A stretch of DNA of 64,000 nt from Streptomyces sp. 7-21 (GTDB lineage: Bacteria; Actinomycetota; Actinomycetes; Streptomycetales; Streptomycetaceae). Shown in pieces: positions 22,283-30,744 of the stretch. Made by a program: the position numbers and the translations under genes. Positions within the stretch are counted from its first letter, which is position 1; every line of letters begins with the position of its first letter. Below the pieces are notes generated by a model. That model saw only the letters and a list, made by a program, of their open reading frames with translations. It was not told the origin of the DNA and did no database searches. The stretch spans positions 82,482-146,481 of the forward strand of contig NZ_JAERRL010000013.1 in the NCBI RefSeq assembly GCF_016741785.1, in the 5' to 3' direction.

Positions 22283-24763
22283 TCAGCCCTGGGCCAGCGC
22301 CCGCTGGAGGCTCTGCGCCAGCGCGCCGGCCTCCTCAGGCGGCAGCGGGACGCCGCCGGGGGTGGTCACGTAGAAGGCGTCGACGGCGTTGGCCCCCAGC
22401 GTGCTGACGTGCGCGCTGCGCACCCGCACCCCGGCTCCCTCCAGGGCACGGCCGATGCGGTAGAGCAGGCCCGGAGCGTCCTGGGCGCGGACCTCGATCA
22501 CGGTGGCCCGTTCGGAGCCGGGGCGCGCCACGGTGACGCGGGGCGGCGGGGGCGGGGCCACGCGGCGGTGGCGGGGGCGGCGGTAGGCGGCCTCCCGCTC
22601 GGCGAGGCGGCCCGCGACGTCGAGGGAGCCCTCCAGCGCGCGCACCAGGTCGGCGCGGAGGCGCTCGGGCGGGGGCAGTGCGCCGAACTCGGCGGCGACG
22701 CGCCAGTCGAGGAGGAGTACCCGGCCCTGGCCGAGCGGGTTCGCGCCGCTGAGCCCGGCGGTGCGAACGGTCAGGCGGTGGAGCGCGAGCACGCCGGCCA
22801 GGGCGGGCAGTACACCGGGCCGGTCCGGCAGCGCGACGAGGAGTTCGGCGCCGACCGGTTCCGGCCCCAGTCCGGTGCCGGCAGGTGTTCCGGGTTCGGG
22901 GCGGGCCTTGAGTGTGAGGACGGGAGCGCCGGTGCGGACCGCCTCCACGGCGAGGCGCTCGGCAGCCACCGAGGGGCGGCCCGGCGAGGCGGGAGGCTGT
23001 TCGCCGTCGGCGAAGGCCGCGGTGACGCGCGCCACGAGGTCGCCCACCAGGCGGGCGCGCCACGCCGACCAGGCGGCCGGGCCGGTCGCGAGGGCGTCGG
23101 CCTCGGTCAGCGCGTGCAGCAGGGCGAGGGTGCCGGGGGTGCCGACCGCCTCGGCGACGTGACGCACCGTGGCGGGATCGTCGAGGTCGCGGCGGGTGGC
23201 GGTCTCGACGAGCAGCAGGTGGTGGCGGACCAGGGTGGCCAGGACACCGGCGTCGGCGGGGCCGAAGCCGATGCGGGTGGCCATGTCGCGGGCGATGGTC
23301 TCGCCGGCGCGGCTGTGGTCGCCGGGCCAGCCCTTGCCGATGTCGTGGAGCAGGGCGGCGGTCAGCAGCAGGTCAGGGCGGCTCACCCGGCGGGTGAGCG
23401 CGGCGGCATGGACGGCGGTCTCGACGAGGTGCCGGTCCACGGTCCAGCGGTGGACGGGGTTGCGCTGCGGGCGGCAGCGGACGCGCTCCCAGTCGGGCAG
23501 CAGGCGGGTAATGACCCCGGCGGCCTCCAGCGCCTCCCACACGGGCACGGTGTCGGGGCCGGCGCCGAGCAGGGTGACGAACTGCTCCCGGGCCTCGGCG
23601 GGCCAGGGCACGGGCAGCTCCGCGGCGGCGGCCAGAGCGTGCGCGGCGGGCAGAGCGAGCGGCAGCCCGGCCTGGGCCGCGGCGGCGGCGGCCCGCAGCG
23701 GCAGCACGGGATCGCGGTCGGGGCGCGCGGTGCGGGCGAGTACCGCCTCGCCGTCCTGCTCGACGACGCCCTCCGCGAGCGGCGTGCGCGCCGGGCCCCT
23801 GGCGGTGGTGCCGGACGGCCTGCCGGGCAGCAGGCCGCGCAGGCCCCGCCGGGCGGAGCGGGCGCGCAGCACGCGGCCGACCTCGCGCCAGGTGACGCCA
23901 CAGGCGTAGGCCAGGGTGCGGGCGGCCTCGTAGACACGGCGCAGCAGCGCGTCGCCATCCAGGAGCCCGAGAGCCTTGGCGACCTGGTCCTGGTCCTCCA
24001 GGGCCAGGCGGTCGGTGGCACGGCCGGTGGTCAGCTGGAGCGCGTCGCGGACGTCCAGCAGGGTGTTGCGGGCCGCGGCGAGGCCCTGGCGGGGGGCGTC
24101 GGCGACCCAGGAGGCGGCGACGGCGCGCAGCGCGGTGGCGTCGCGCAGGCCGCCGCGGGCCTCCTTCAGGTCGGGTTCCAGCAGGAACGGCAGTTCGCCG
24201 TGGCGCTCGGCGCGCTCACGGCCGAGCTCGCGCAGCGCGGGCAGCAGCCTGGGGGCCTGGGAGCGCCACTGGGCCAGGATGGAGGTGCGCAGTTCGGCGG
24301 TGAGGGTGCCGTCCCCCGCGAGATGCCGGGCATCGAGGAGGCCGAGGTGGACCTTCAGGTCGGCCGCGGCGGTCTCCCGCGCCTCCCGCGGGGTGCGCAC
24401 GGAGTGGTCGAGTGCCAGGCCGAGGTCCCACACGGGGTACCACAGGCGGTCGGCGAGCGCCGCGATCTCCCGGGCGGGAGCGCCGCCGTCGTGCAGGAGC
24501 AGCAGGTCGAGGTCGCTGCGCGGGGAGAGTTCGCCGCGGCCGTAGCCGCCCACGGCGACGAGCGCGACGCGCGTGGGCCGCGGCCCCGCGGCCAGCAGCC
24601 CGGCGAGCCAGTCGTCCGTGAGGCGGGCGAGTTCCGCGCGGCGCGGCGGCCCGGTCAGCGCCCCCGCGCCGCCGGGCGCGGTGAGCAGGCGCAGCCGGGC
24701 CGCCGCGTAGCCGCGGCCGGGGTCCGCCTGGGCGCGGGTTGTGGCTGGTGTCTCCGCTGTCAT
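22283..24763 (-). CDS. glnD: PII nucleotidyltransferase/removing enzyme GlnD
   Basis: GlnD modifies GlnK according to nitrogen status; in S. coelicolor it adenylylates rather than uridylylates Tyr51. The 826-residue protein has the nucleotidyltransferase motif GGYGRGELSPRSDLDLLLLH near residue 75. The HD hydrolase motif LLHDIGKGWPGDHSRAGE is in the middle. Two ACT-type regions at the C-terminus (about 690-826) are the likely glutamine sensors. It is the last gene of amtB-glnK-glnD, 52 nt after glnK. Confidence 0.95.
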   Translation of the reverse strand: MTAETPATTRAQADPGRGYAAARLRLLTAPGGAGALTGPPRRAELARLTDDWLAGLLAAGPRPTRVALVAVGGYGRGELSPRSDLDLLLLHDGGAPAREIAALADRLWYPVWDLGLALDHSVRTPREARETAAADLKVHLGLLDARHLAGDGTLTAELRTSILAQWRSQAPRLLPALRELGRERAERHGELPFLLEPDLKEARGGLRDATALRAVAASWVADAPRQGLAAARNTLLDVRDALQLTTGRATDRLALEDQDQVAKALGLLDGDALLRRVYEAARTLAYACGVTWREVGRVLRARSARRGLRGLLPGRPSGTTARGPARTPLAEGVVEQDGEAVLARTARPDRDPVLPLRAAAAAAQAGLPLALPAAHALAAAAELPVPWPAEAREQFVTLLGAGPDTVPVWEALEAAGVITRLLPDWERVRCRPQRNPVHRWTVDRHLVETAVHAAALTRRVSRPDLLLTAALLHDIGKGWPGDHSRAGETIARDMATRIGFGPADAGVLATLVRHHLLLVETATRRDLDDPATVRHVAEAVGTPGTLALLHALTEADALATGPAAWSAWRARLVGDLVARVTAAFADGEQPPASPGRPSVAAERLAVEAVRTGAPVLTLKARPEPGTPAGTGLGPEPVGAELLVALPDRPGVLPALAGVLALHRLTVRTAGLSGANPLGQGRVLLLDWRVAAEFGALPPPERLRADLVRALEGSLDVAGRLAEREAAYRRPRHRRVAPPPPPRVTVARPGSERATVIEVRAQDAPGLLYRIGRALEGAGVRVRSAHVSTLGANAVDAFYVTTPGGVPLPPEEAGALAQSLQRALAQG

Positions 24764-24815
24764 GCGGTCCCCGGTTTCCTGTCGTGCGCAGATCGTGTGC
24801 GCAGGGCGTCGGTGG

Positions 24816-25154
24816 TCAGAGAGCGTCGGGTCCGCGCTCCCCGGTGCGGACCCGGACGGCCGTGTCCACCGGGAGGCACCAGACCTTGCCGTCGCCGATC
24901 TTGCCGGTGCGGGCCGCCTTGACGACGACGTCGATGAGCTGGTCGGCGTCGGCGTCCTCGGCGAGGATCTCGACGCGCACCTTGGGCACGAGATCGACGG
25001 TGTACTCCGCGCCGCGGTAGACCTCGGTGTGGCCCCGCTGGCGGCCGTAGCCGCTGGCCTCGGTGACGGTCATGCCGTGCACCCCGAAGGCCTGGAGCGC
25101 CTCCTTGACCTCGTCGAGCCGGTGCGGCTTGATCACCGCGGTGATGAGCTTCAT
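24816..25154 (-). CDS. glnK: PII nitrogen regulatory protein GlnK
   Basis: A 112-residue PII protein starting MKLITAVIKPHRLDEV, with the T-loop around residues 37-55 containing the modifiable Tyr51 (RGAEY). The late signature KIGDGKVWCLPVDTAVRVRTGE binds nucleotide. PII senses ATP/ADP and 2-oxoglutarate and blocks AmtB. The ATG overlaps the amtB stop (ATGA), so GlnK is made with its transporter. Confidence 0.96.
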   Translation of the reverse strand: MKLITAVIKPHRLDEVKEALQAFGVHGMTVTEASGYGRQRGHTEVYRGAEYTVDLVPKVRVEILAEDADADQLIDVVVKAARTGKIGDGKVWCLPVDTAVRVRTGERGPDAL

Positions 25155-26416
25155 GCGTCCACCTTCTTCACGTCCGCCGCGACAGGGGCGGGGACACCGT
25201 TGCTGGCGCCGGCGGAACCGCTGCCGGCCTGGCTGAAGTCGTACCCGGTCTCCGCGTGGTAGGCGAGGTCCAGACCGCCGGTCTCCTCCTCCTCGGAGGC
25301 CCGGAAGCCGATGGTGCGCTGGATCAGCAGGGCGAGCAGGTAGCTGACGACGAACGAGTACGCCATGACGGATACGGCGCCGAGCGCCTGCTTGCCGAAC
25401 TGCTCGGTGCCCGCCCGGCCCTGGGTGGCGAGGAAGCCCACCATCAGGGTGCCGATGAGGCCGCCGACGAGGTGGACGCCGACCACGTCGAGCGAGTCGT
25501 CGTAGCCGAGCTTGAACTTCAGGCTCACGGCCCAGGAGCAGGCGACGCCCGCGACGATGCCGATGAGCATGGCGCCCATGGGGTTGACGTGCGCACCGGA
25601 CGGCGTGATGGCAACCAGGCCCGCGATCGCGCCGGAGGCGGCCCCGAGTGTGGTGAACGCGCCGTGGCGGATCCGCTCGTAGGCGAGCCAGCCGACGACG
25701 GCGGCGCCCGTGGCGACCTGGGTGTTGAGGGCCATCAGGGAGGAGGTGCCGTCCGGCGCGAGCTCCGACCCGGCGTTGAAGCCGAACCAGCCGAACCACA
25801 GCAGCGCGGCGCCGAGGAGCACCATCGGCAGGTTGTGCGGCCGCATGGGCTCCTTCTTGAAGCCGATGCGCCTGCCGACGACGAGGACGGCCCCGAGGGC
25901 TCCGGCGCCGGCGTTGATGTGGACCGCGGTGCCGCCGGCGAAGTCAATCACGCCCAGGTCATACAGCCACCCGTCCTCAGCCCAGACCCAGTGGGCGACC
26001 GGGAAGTACACGACCGTGGCCCACAGCGTGATGAACAGCGCCCAGCTCGCGAACTTGACGCGGTCGGCGAGGGCGCCGCTCATCAGGGCCGGGGTCAGGA
26101 TGGCGAACATGAGCTGGAAAACCGCGAAGGACAGCAGGGCGCCGTCGAGTTCGCCGTCGACCAGGTAGATGTCCTGCGGGAATCCGGCGGCCTCCAGGTC
26201 ACCGATGATTCCGCCGCTGTCCCCGCTGAAGGCCAGGCTGAAGCCGTACAGCACCCACAGCAGGCTGATGATGCCCAGCGAGATGAAGGACATCATGAGC
26301 ATGTTGAGCGCGCTTTTGACCCGGACCATGCCGCCGTAGAAAAAGGCGAGCCCGGGGGTCATCAGCATGACCATCGCGGCGCTGATCACAACAAAGGCGA
26401 TATTCGCTGCTTCCAA
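25151..26416 (-). CDS. amtB: Ammonium transporter AmtB
   Basis: A roughly 421-residue channel with about 11 membrane helices. Family motifs include MTPGLAFFYGGMVR, FAGGTAVHINAGAGALGA (with a pore His) and LVGGLIGTLMVGF. No cleavable signal is obvious. The reading frame lacks ATG or GTG near the expected N-terminus; a TTG at 26416 preceded by GAGGAG (9 nt) gives LEAANIAFVVIS and is my choice. An upstream start at 26494 would add 26 unlike residues. It leads the amtB-glnK-glnD operon. Confidence 0.9.
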   Translation of the reverse strand: MEAANIAFVVISAAMVMLMTPGLAFFYGGMVRVKSALNMLMMSFISLGIISLLWVLYGFSLAFSGDSGGIIGDLEAAGFPQDIYLVDGELDGALLSFAVFQLMFAILTPALMSGALADRVKFASWALFITLWATVVYFPVAHWVWAEDGWLYDLGVIDFAGGTAVHINAGAGALGAVLVVGRRIGFKKEPMRPHNLPMVLLGAALLWFGWFGFNAGSELAPDGTSSLMALNTQVATGAAVVGWLAYERIRHGAFTTLGAASGAIAGLVAITPSGAHVNPMGAMLIGIVAGVACSWAVSLKFKLGYDDSLDVVGVHLVGGLIGTLMVGFLATQGRAGTEQFGKQALGAVSVMAYSFVVSYLLALLIQRTIGFRASEEEETGGLDLAYHAETGYDFSQAGSGSAGASNGVPAPVAADVKKVDA

Positions 26417-26796
26417 GGTGAACGTCTCCTCGGGGTTTACGACCCGTGCGGGCGGGATCGGGGTCGGGCATGATGCGCCAGACTTCCCGAGCACCGTTTC
26501 CGCCGGGGGCCGCGCGTGTTTCGCCAGCGTGACGATGGGTGCGCCCGTGTTACACCGGGATGACGTTTATCGTTCCTTTACCAAAGGCCGGGTACTGTGC
26601 CAGGCCACTTCACTGGCGGGGATTCCGCCGTCACGTACGGCGGGTCCGGCAGGGGCCGGGGCGGGGTCCGGGCGAGTGTGCGGCCGGGCCCGGCCGCGGC
26701 GCCGCCGCCCGGCGGCCCGCGGGGAGGCGGCGCCGGACCGCCGGCGCGACGCCGCGGCCGGTGACGTAAGGACGGGAGGGGGCCGGCCGGCAGCCT
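26417..26796 (-). promoter_or_regulatory. amtB upstream region with GlnR-like half-sites
   Basis: This 380-bp gap between nsdA and amtB holds the amtB promoter. On the minus strand GTAAA (26577-26581), ATAAAC (26565-26570), GTCAT (26560-26564) and GTAAC (26549-26553) resemble halves of the GlnR consensus gTnAc-n6-GaAAc. GTCAT and GTAAC have the expected 6-nt spacing; the full 11-bp periodicity is not met. Known amtB operons in Streptomyces are GlnR-activated. The rest, next to nsdA, is extremely GC-rich and shows no gene. Confidence 0.35.
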
Positions 26797-28392
26797 TCAG
26801 ACCGCCTGGCTGGCGGCGGCGTCCCGTCGTTCCGGCAGCTCGTGGGTCACGCGCTCGGCCAGCTCGGCCACCGGGCGGGCCCGGGCGAAGTCACGCAGCG
26901 CCGTGGCGGAGGTCTTCCGCAGCCGGTTGCTGACGCGCTCAGAGCGAAGCTGCCCGGCGAGGTCCACGGCCCGGGCGGCGCAGGCCGCGCCCTGCTCGGC
27001 GTCCCGCGCCAGGAAGTGCACGGTGGCCATGCCGATCAGATTGAGTGCATACGAACGGCGGTGGCCGCCGCCCCCCTCCTGGGCGCACTCGCGGCCGAAC
27101 AGCTCGACGGCACGCTCCATCAGCGGGCGGGCGGTGGCGACGTACCACTGGCTGTGCCCGGCCACGTAGGCGAGGTCGCGGTAGGAGTGGGCGGTCTCCG
27201 CGTGCAGTTCGGCCTCGGAGAAGAAGCGGATCCAGTCCGGTTCCGGCTCTCCCGGCTCGATCTCGGCGAAGGCGTCCTGGGCCATGCGCACGGCGCGGTG
27301 GCAGCGCGGCGGCTGCCCCAGCGTGGCGTAGGCGCGGGCCTCCATCGCGTACAGCATCGAGCGGGTGCGCGCGGTCGCGCCGTCCCGGCTGCCGTACTGG
27401 GCGAGGTGGATGAGCTCCAGCGCGTCGTCGGCGCGGCCCAGGTGGATCATCTGGCGGCTCATCTCGGACAGGATGTACGCCCCCAGCGGCCGGTCGCCCG
27501 CCTCCTTGGCGGCGTGCAGGGCCAGGACGAAGTACTTCTGGGCGGTGGGCTGGAGGCCGACGTCGTAGCTCATCCAGCCCGCCAGCTCGGCCAGCTCGGC
27601 CGTGACGCGGAAGAGCCGCTGGCGCACGGGGGCGGGGTGAGGCTCCTGCAGCAGGTCGGTGACCTCGTGCAGCTGGCCGACGACGGCCTTGCGCCGCAGG
27701 CCGCCGCCGGACTGGGCGTCCCAGCGGCGGAACTCGGCGGTCGTGCGCTCAAGCATCTCCAGCTCCGGGCCGGACAGGGGGCCGGAGCGGCGGGGCCGGT
27801 CTCCCGGCTGGCGGGACAGCGCGGTCAGCCCCGGGGCGCCGGTGCCGTCCGCCGGGTCAGCGGCCTGGCCGGGCGTGCCGTGGGATGCAGCCGTGGCCGG
27901 TGCCGCGTACCCGGCCGGGGACTGTGCCGGGGAGGGGACGAGCCACCGCTGCATGGGCTCGATGAGGCCGGGCCCCGCGGACATCGACAGCGAGGTGCCG
28001 AGGTAGCCGCGGCGGCCGAGCATGAGGTCGCTGCGGGAGAACTCGTTGATCAGCGCCACCGTCTGCGGGCCGGCCCAGGGCAGGTCGATGCCGGAGACCG
28101 CGGCGGACTGGCGGGCCGAACGCAGCCCGAGGTCCTCGATGCTGACGACGCAGCCGAAGCGCTCGGAGAACAGGTCGGACAGGATGCGCGGGATCGGCTC
28201 GCGGGGCTGCTCACCGTCCAGCCAGCGGCGCACGCGGGAGGTGTCGGTGCTGATGTGGTGGGCTCCCAGGTGCCGGGCACGGCGGTTCACCTGCCGGGCC
28301 AGCTCGCCCTTGGACCAGCCGCTGCGCTGGAACCACGAGGTGAGCCGGTCATTGGGGCGCCGGGTGGTGATCCCGCTGCCATCGCCACTCAT
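26797..28392 (-). CDS. nsdA: NsdA-like TPR regulator of development and antibiotic production
   Basis: The 531-residue protein starts MSGDGSGITTRRPNDRLTSW with a helix-turn-helix-like N-terminal region (FQRSGWSKGELARQVNRRA and TDTSRVRRWLDGEQPR). A long alpha-helical part with tetratricopeptide-like repeats follows (EMSRQMIHLGRADDALELIH, YATLGQPPRCHRAVRMAQDA). Sequence and place beside amtB match S. coelicolor nsdA, a negative regulator of differentiation and antibiotic synthesis. The ATG at 28392 has AGGGG 7 nt before it; a GTG two codons upstream lies too close to that site. Confidence 0.88.
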   Translation of the reverse strand: MSGDGSGITTRRPNDRLTSWFQRSGWSKGELARQVNRRARHLGAHHISTDTSRVRRWLDGEQPREPIPRILSDLFSERFGCVVSIEDLGLRSARQSAAVSGIDLPWAGPQTVALINEFSRSDLMLGRRGYLGTSLSMSAGPGLIEPMQRWLVPSPAQSPAGYAAPATAASHGTPGQAADPADGTGAPGLTALSRQPGDRPRRSGPLSGPELEMLERTTAEFRRWDAQSGGGLRRKAVVGQLHEVTDLLQEPHPAPVRQRLFRVTAELAELAGWMSYDVGLQPTAQKYFVLALHAAKEAGDRPLGAYILSEMSRQMIHLGRADDALELIHLAQYGSRDGATARTRSMLYAMEARAYATLGQPPRCHRAVRMAQDAFAEIEPGEPEPDWIRFFSEAELHAETAHSYRDLAYVAGHSQWYVATARPLMERAVELFGRECAQEGGGGHRRSYALNLIGMATVHFLARDAEQGAACAARAVDLAGQLRSERVSNRLRKTSATALRDFARARPVAELAERVTHELPERRDAAASQAV

Positions 28393-28704
28393 CGTCACGC
28401 CCCTTCGCCCTCGAGCACGTAACTGACGGTGTGTCTTACTGACGCACCGAAAGTAATCCTACGATCACGGTGACGACGACCGGCAAGCCGCAATCGCCAC
28501 CATTCGCCACCCCCTCGAAGGAACCTCATGCCCGCTCCACACGCTTCACTTGTCTCGTAGAGCGCGGCGTATGGATGGAGCGAAGCGCGCTGGGGGCGCA
28601 CGGAGTTGCGCATGCTCCCCCCTTGTCCCCCGCCTCTCCTTTCCGGCCCGTCCGGGCCCTGCCGCCCGCCGTAACCCGCGCCCCGGGGACCCGTTGGAGA
28701 GTGC
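28393..28704. promoter_or_regulatory. Divergent region nsdA / PrimPol-like gene with candidate nsdA promoter
   Basis: On the minus strand TTGCCG (28481-28486) and TAGGAT (28456-28461) are separated by 19 nt, a plausible HrdB-type promoter for nsdA. Downstream, CGGTG and CACCG form a short inverted repeat near 28428-28450. The remaining bases up to the plus-strand gene show no supported gene. Confidence 0.4.
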
Positions 28705-29388
28705 ATGGGCTTCACGATCGGCGGCATCCGTGAGCTCCGCCGCCCGCGCCGGGCCAGCCGTGCCCCCGGCGCCCTGGCCGTCGCCGAGTACACCGGCCTG
28801 TGGGGGTGGGACGTGGTGCCTGGCGCCCGGGCCAGGAGACCGCTGGGCCGGGCCCGGGCCGTCTGCTGCTGCGGCGACGGTGCGTGCCCCGCGCCAGGCG
28901 CGCACCCGCTGGCGCCCGGCCTGGTCATCGGGGCGGGCACGGCCCTCGGCGAGACACAGGAGATCTGGGCGGACGCCTGCGCGCGCCCCGCCGGCGCGAC
29001 CGTGCTGCTGCCCTGCGGCCGGGCCTTCGACGCGCTCGAGGTGCCTGAGGCGGCCGGCCGCCAGGCGCTTCCCCGGCTCGAACGCCTGGGAGTGCCGCTC
29101 GGCCCGGTGGCGCGGGCGCCGCACGGACGGGTGTGGTTCCTCGTGGCGCCCGGCGCGGCCCGGCGGCTGCCGCAGCTGCTGTACCGCACCGGCTGGGACG
29201 GCACGGCCCTGGACATCCGGGGGTACGGCCCCGGCAGCTACCTCACGGCGCCGCCGTCCTCCCACGGCGGCCTCGGCCCCGTCCGCTGGCTGCGGCCACC
29301 GGCGCCGGAGACGGCGGGCGCGCCCCCGCCCGCCCGGCTGCTCCTCGGCACGCTGGCCTGGGCCTGCCACCGGGCCGCGGCGGCCTGA
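28705..29388 (+). CDS. PrimPol N-terminal-domain-like protein, probably degenerate
   Basis: A 227-residue protein starting MGFTIGGIRELRRPRRASR. It resembles the bifunctional primase/polymerase N-terminal domain: GLWGWDVVPGARA, a Cys cluster CCCGDGACPAPGAHPL, a GLPLGP-like turn (GVPLGPVA) and GYGPGSYLTAPPS. The catalytic acid pair usually seen as DxD reads FDALEV here, and the His-containing strand is PHGRVWFLVAP, so polymerase activity is doubtful. It is a conserved stand-alone gene in Streptomyces between nsdA and ftsY, as I recall. It converges on ftsY. Confidence 0.75.
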   Translation: MGFTIGGIRELRRPRRASRAPGALAVAEYTGLWGWDVVPGARARRPLGRARAVCCCGDGACPAPGAHPLAPGLVIGAGTALGETQEIWADACARPAGATVLLPCGRAFDALEVPEAAGRQALPRLERLGVPLGPVARAPHGRVWFLVAPGAARRLPQLLYRTGWDGTALDIRGYGPGSYLTAPPSSHGGLGPVRWLRPPAPETAGAPPPARLLLGTLAWACHRAAAA

Positions 29389-29401
29389 AGGCCGCGGGCC
29401 C

Positions 29402-30631
29402 TCAGGCCAGCAGCGCGTCGACGAACGCCTCGGGCTCGAACGGGGCGAGGTCGTCCGCGCCCTCCCCGAGGCCGACCAGCTTCACGGGCACGCCCAGCTC
29501 ACGCTGCACGGCCACGACGATGCCGCCCTTGGCGGTGCCGTCGAGCTTGGTGAGCGCGATGCCGGTGATGCTGACGGCCTCGGCGAAGACGCGGGCCTGC
29601 ACCAGGCCGTTCTGCCCGGTGGTGGCGTCGAGGACCAGCAGCACCTCGTTGACCGGACCCTGCTTCTCCACCACCCGCTTGACCTTGCCGAGCTCGTCCA
29701 TCAGCCCGGTCTTGGTGTGGAGCCGCCCCGCGGTGTCGATCAGCACGACGTCCGCGGCTTCGGCGATGCCCTCGCGGACCGCGTCGAACGCCACGGACGC
29801 GGGGTCACCGCCCTCCGGCCCGCGCACGGTGCGGGCGCCGACGCGCTCGCCCCAGGTCTGGAGCTGGTCGGCGGCGGCGGCGCGGAAGGTGTCGGCGGCG
29901 CCGAGGACGACGGACTTGCCGTCGGCGACCAGGACCCGGGCGAGCTTCCCCGTCGTGGTGGTCTTGCCGGTGCCGTTGACGCCGACGACGAGCACGACCG
30001 CGGGCCGTTCCTCGCCTTCGGCGGAGACCCCGCCCTCGGTGTGCACGGTGCGGTCGAGGTCCGTGCCGACCAGGGTCAGCAGCTCCTCGCGGAGCAGGGC
30101 GCGCAGCTCCTCGGGCGTGCGGGTGCCCAGCACGCGGACGCGCTCGCGCAGCCGCTCGACCAGCTCCTGGGTGGGGCCGACGCCGACGTCGGCGGTGAGG
30201 AGGGTGTCCTCCACCTCCTCCCACGTCTCCTCGTCCAGCCGTTCCCGGGACAGCAGGGTGAGCAGGCCCTTGCCGAGGGAGCTCTGGGAGCGGGCCAGCC
30301 GGGCCCGGAGCCGGACCAGCCGGCCGGCGGACGGCTCGGGCACCTCGATCTCGGGCGCGGGCGGCGCCACCGGGCCGTCCGGCGGGGTCACGTCCTCGAT
30401 GGTGCGCCGTTCTTCGGAGACGGGCGGCGCGGTGCCGTCGTCCTCGCCCACCTGCGGCTCGGGGGGCGCCTCGGTCGTCCCGGCGGCGGGCGGGGCGGCC
30501 GTAGTCCCCGCGCCCTCCCGGGTCTGCGGTACCTGCTTCGTCGCCTGGCGGCCGCGGCGGCTGATAACGAGGCCGCCGGCCGCCAGGACGGCGACCACGA
30601 CGATGACTGCGGCGATGATGAGGATGTCCAT
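29402..30631 (-). CDS. ftsY: Signal recognition particle receptor FtsY
   Basis: FtsY docks SRP-ribosome complexes at the membrane. The 409-residue protein has an N-terminal membrane helix (MDILIIAAVIVVVAVLAAGG), as usual in Actinobacteria, then an acidic, Pro-rich A region to about residue 110. The NG GTPase follows, with P-loop GVNGTGKTTTTGKLA, DTAGRLHTKTGLMDEL and TKLDGTAKGG. The ATG at 30631 starts the membrane helix and follows AGGGAA. It is separated from glcP by 113 nt with a hairpin. Confidence 0.95.
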   Translation of the reverse strand: MDILIIAAVIVVVAVLAAGGLVISRRGRQATKQVPQTREGAGTTAAPPAAGTTEAPPEPQVGEDDGTAPPVSEERRTIEDVTPPDGPVAPPAPEIEVPEPSAGRLVRLRARLARSQSSLGKGLLTLLSRERLDEETWEEVEDTLLTADVGVGPTQELVERLRERVRVLGTRTPEELRALLREELLTLVGTDLDRTVHTEGGVSAEGEERPAVVLVVGVNGTGKTTTTGKLARVLVADGKSVVLGAADTFRAAAADQLQTWGERVGARTVRGPEGGDPASVAFDAVREGIAEAADVVLIDTAGRLHTKTGLMDELGKVKRVVEKQGPVNEVLLVLDATTGQNGLVQARVFAEAVSITGIALTKLDGTAKGGIVVAVQRELGVPVKLVGLGEGADDLAPFEPEAFVDALLA

Positions 30632-30693
30632 CGGTTCCCTAGGTGTGACGAGCGCGCGGGCGTGGGCTGGGCGCGTCCACAAGTATCACTGAC

Positions 30694-30713
30694 GGCGCGG
30701 CGCCCGCCGCGCC
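30694..30713 (-). terminator. 8-bp hairpin after glcP
   Basis: GGCGCGGC and GCCGCGCC pair perfectly around GCCC, about 31 nt past the glcP stop and before ftsY. Probable glcP terminator without T-run. Confidence 0.5.
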
Positions 30714-30744
30714 GCCCCTCGCGGCGGCCGTGTCAGCCCGGTGG

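Noticed and set aside
19044..22373. Open frame of 1109 codons on the plus strand
   Set aside because: Antisense to proS and ffh; caused by third-position GC bias, no recognisable domain.
22220..24922. Open frame of 900 codons on the plus strand
   Set aside because: Antisense to glnD; composition is shadow-like.
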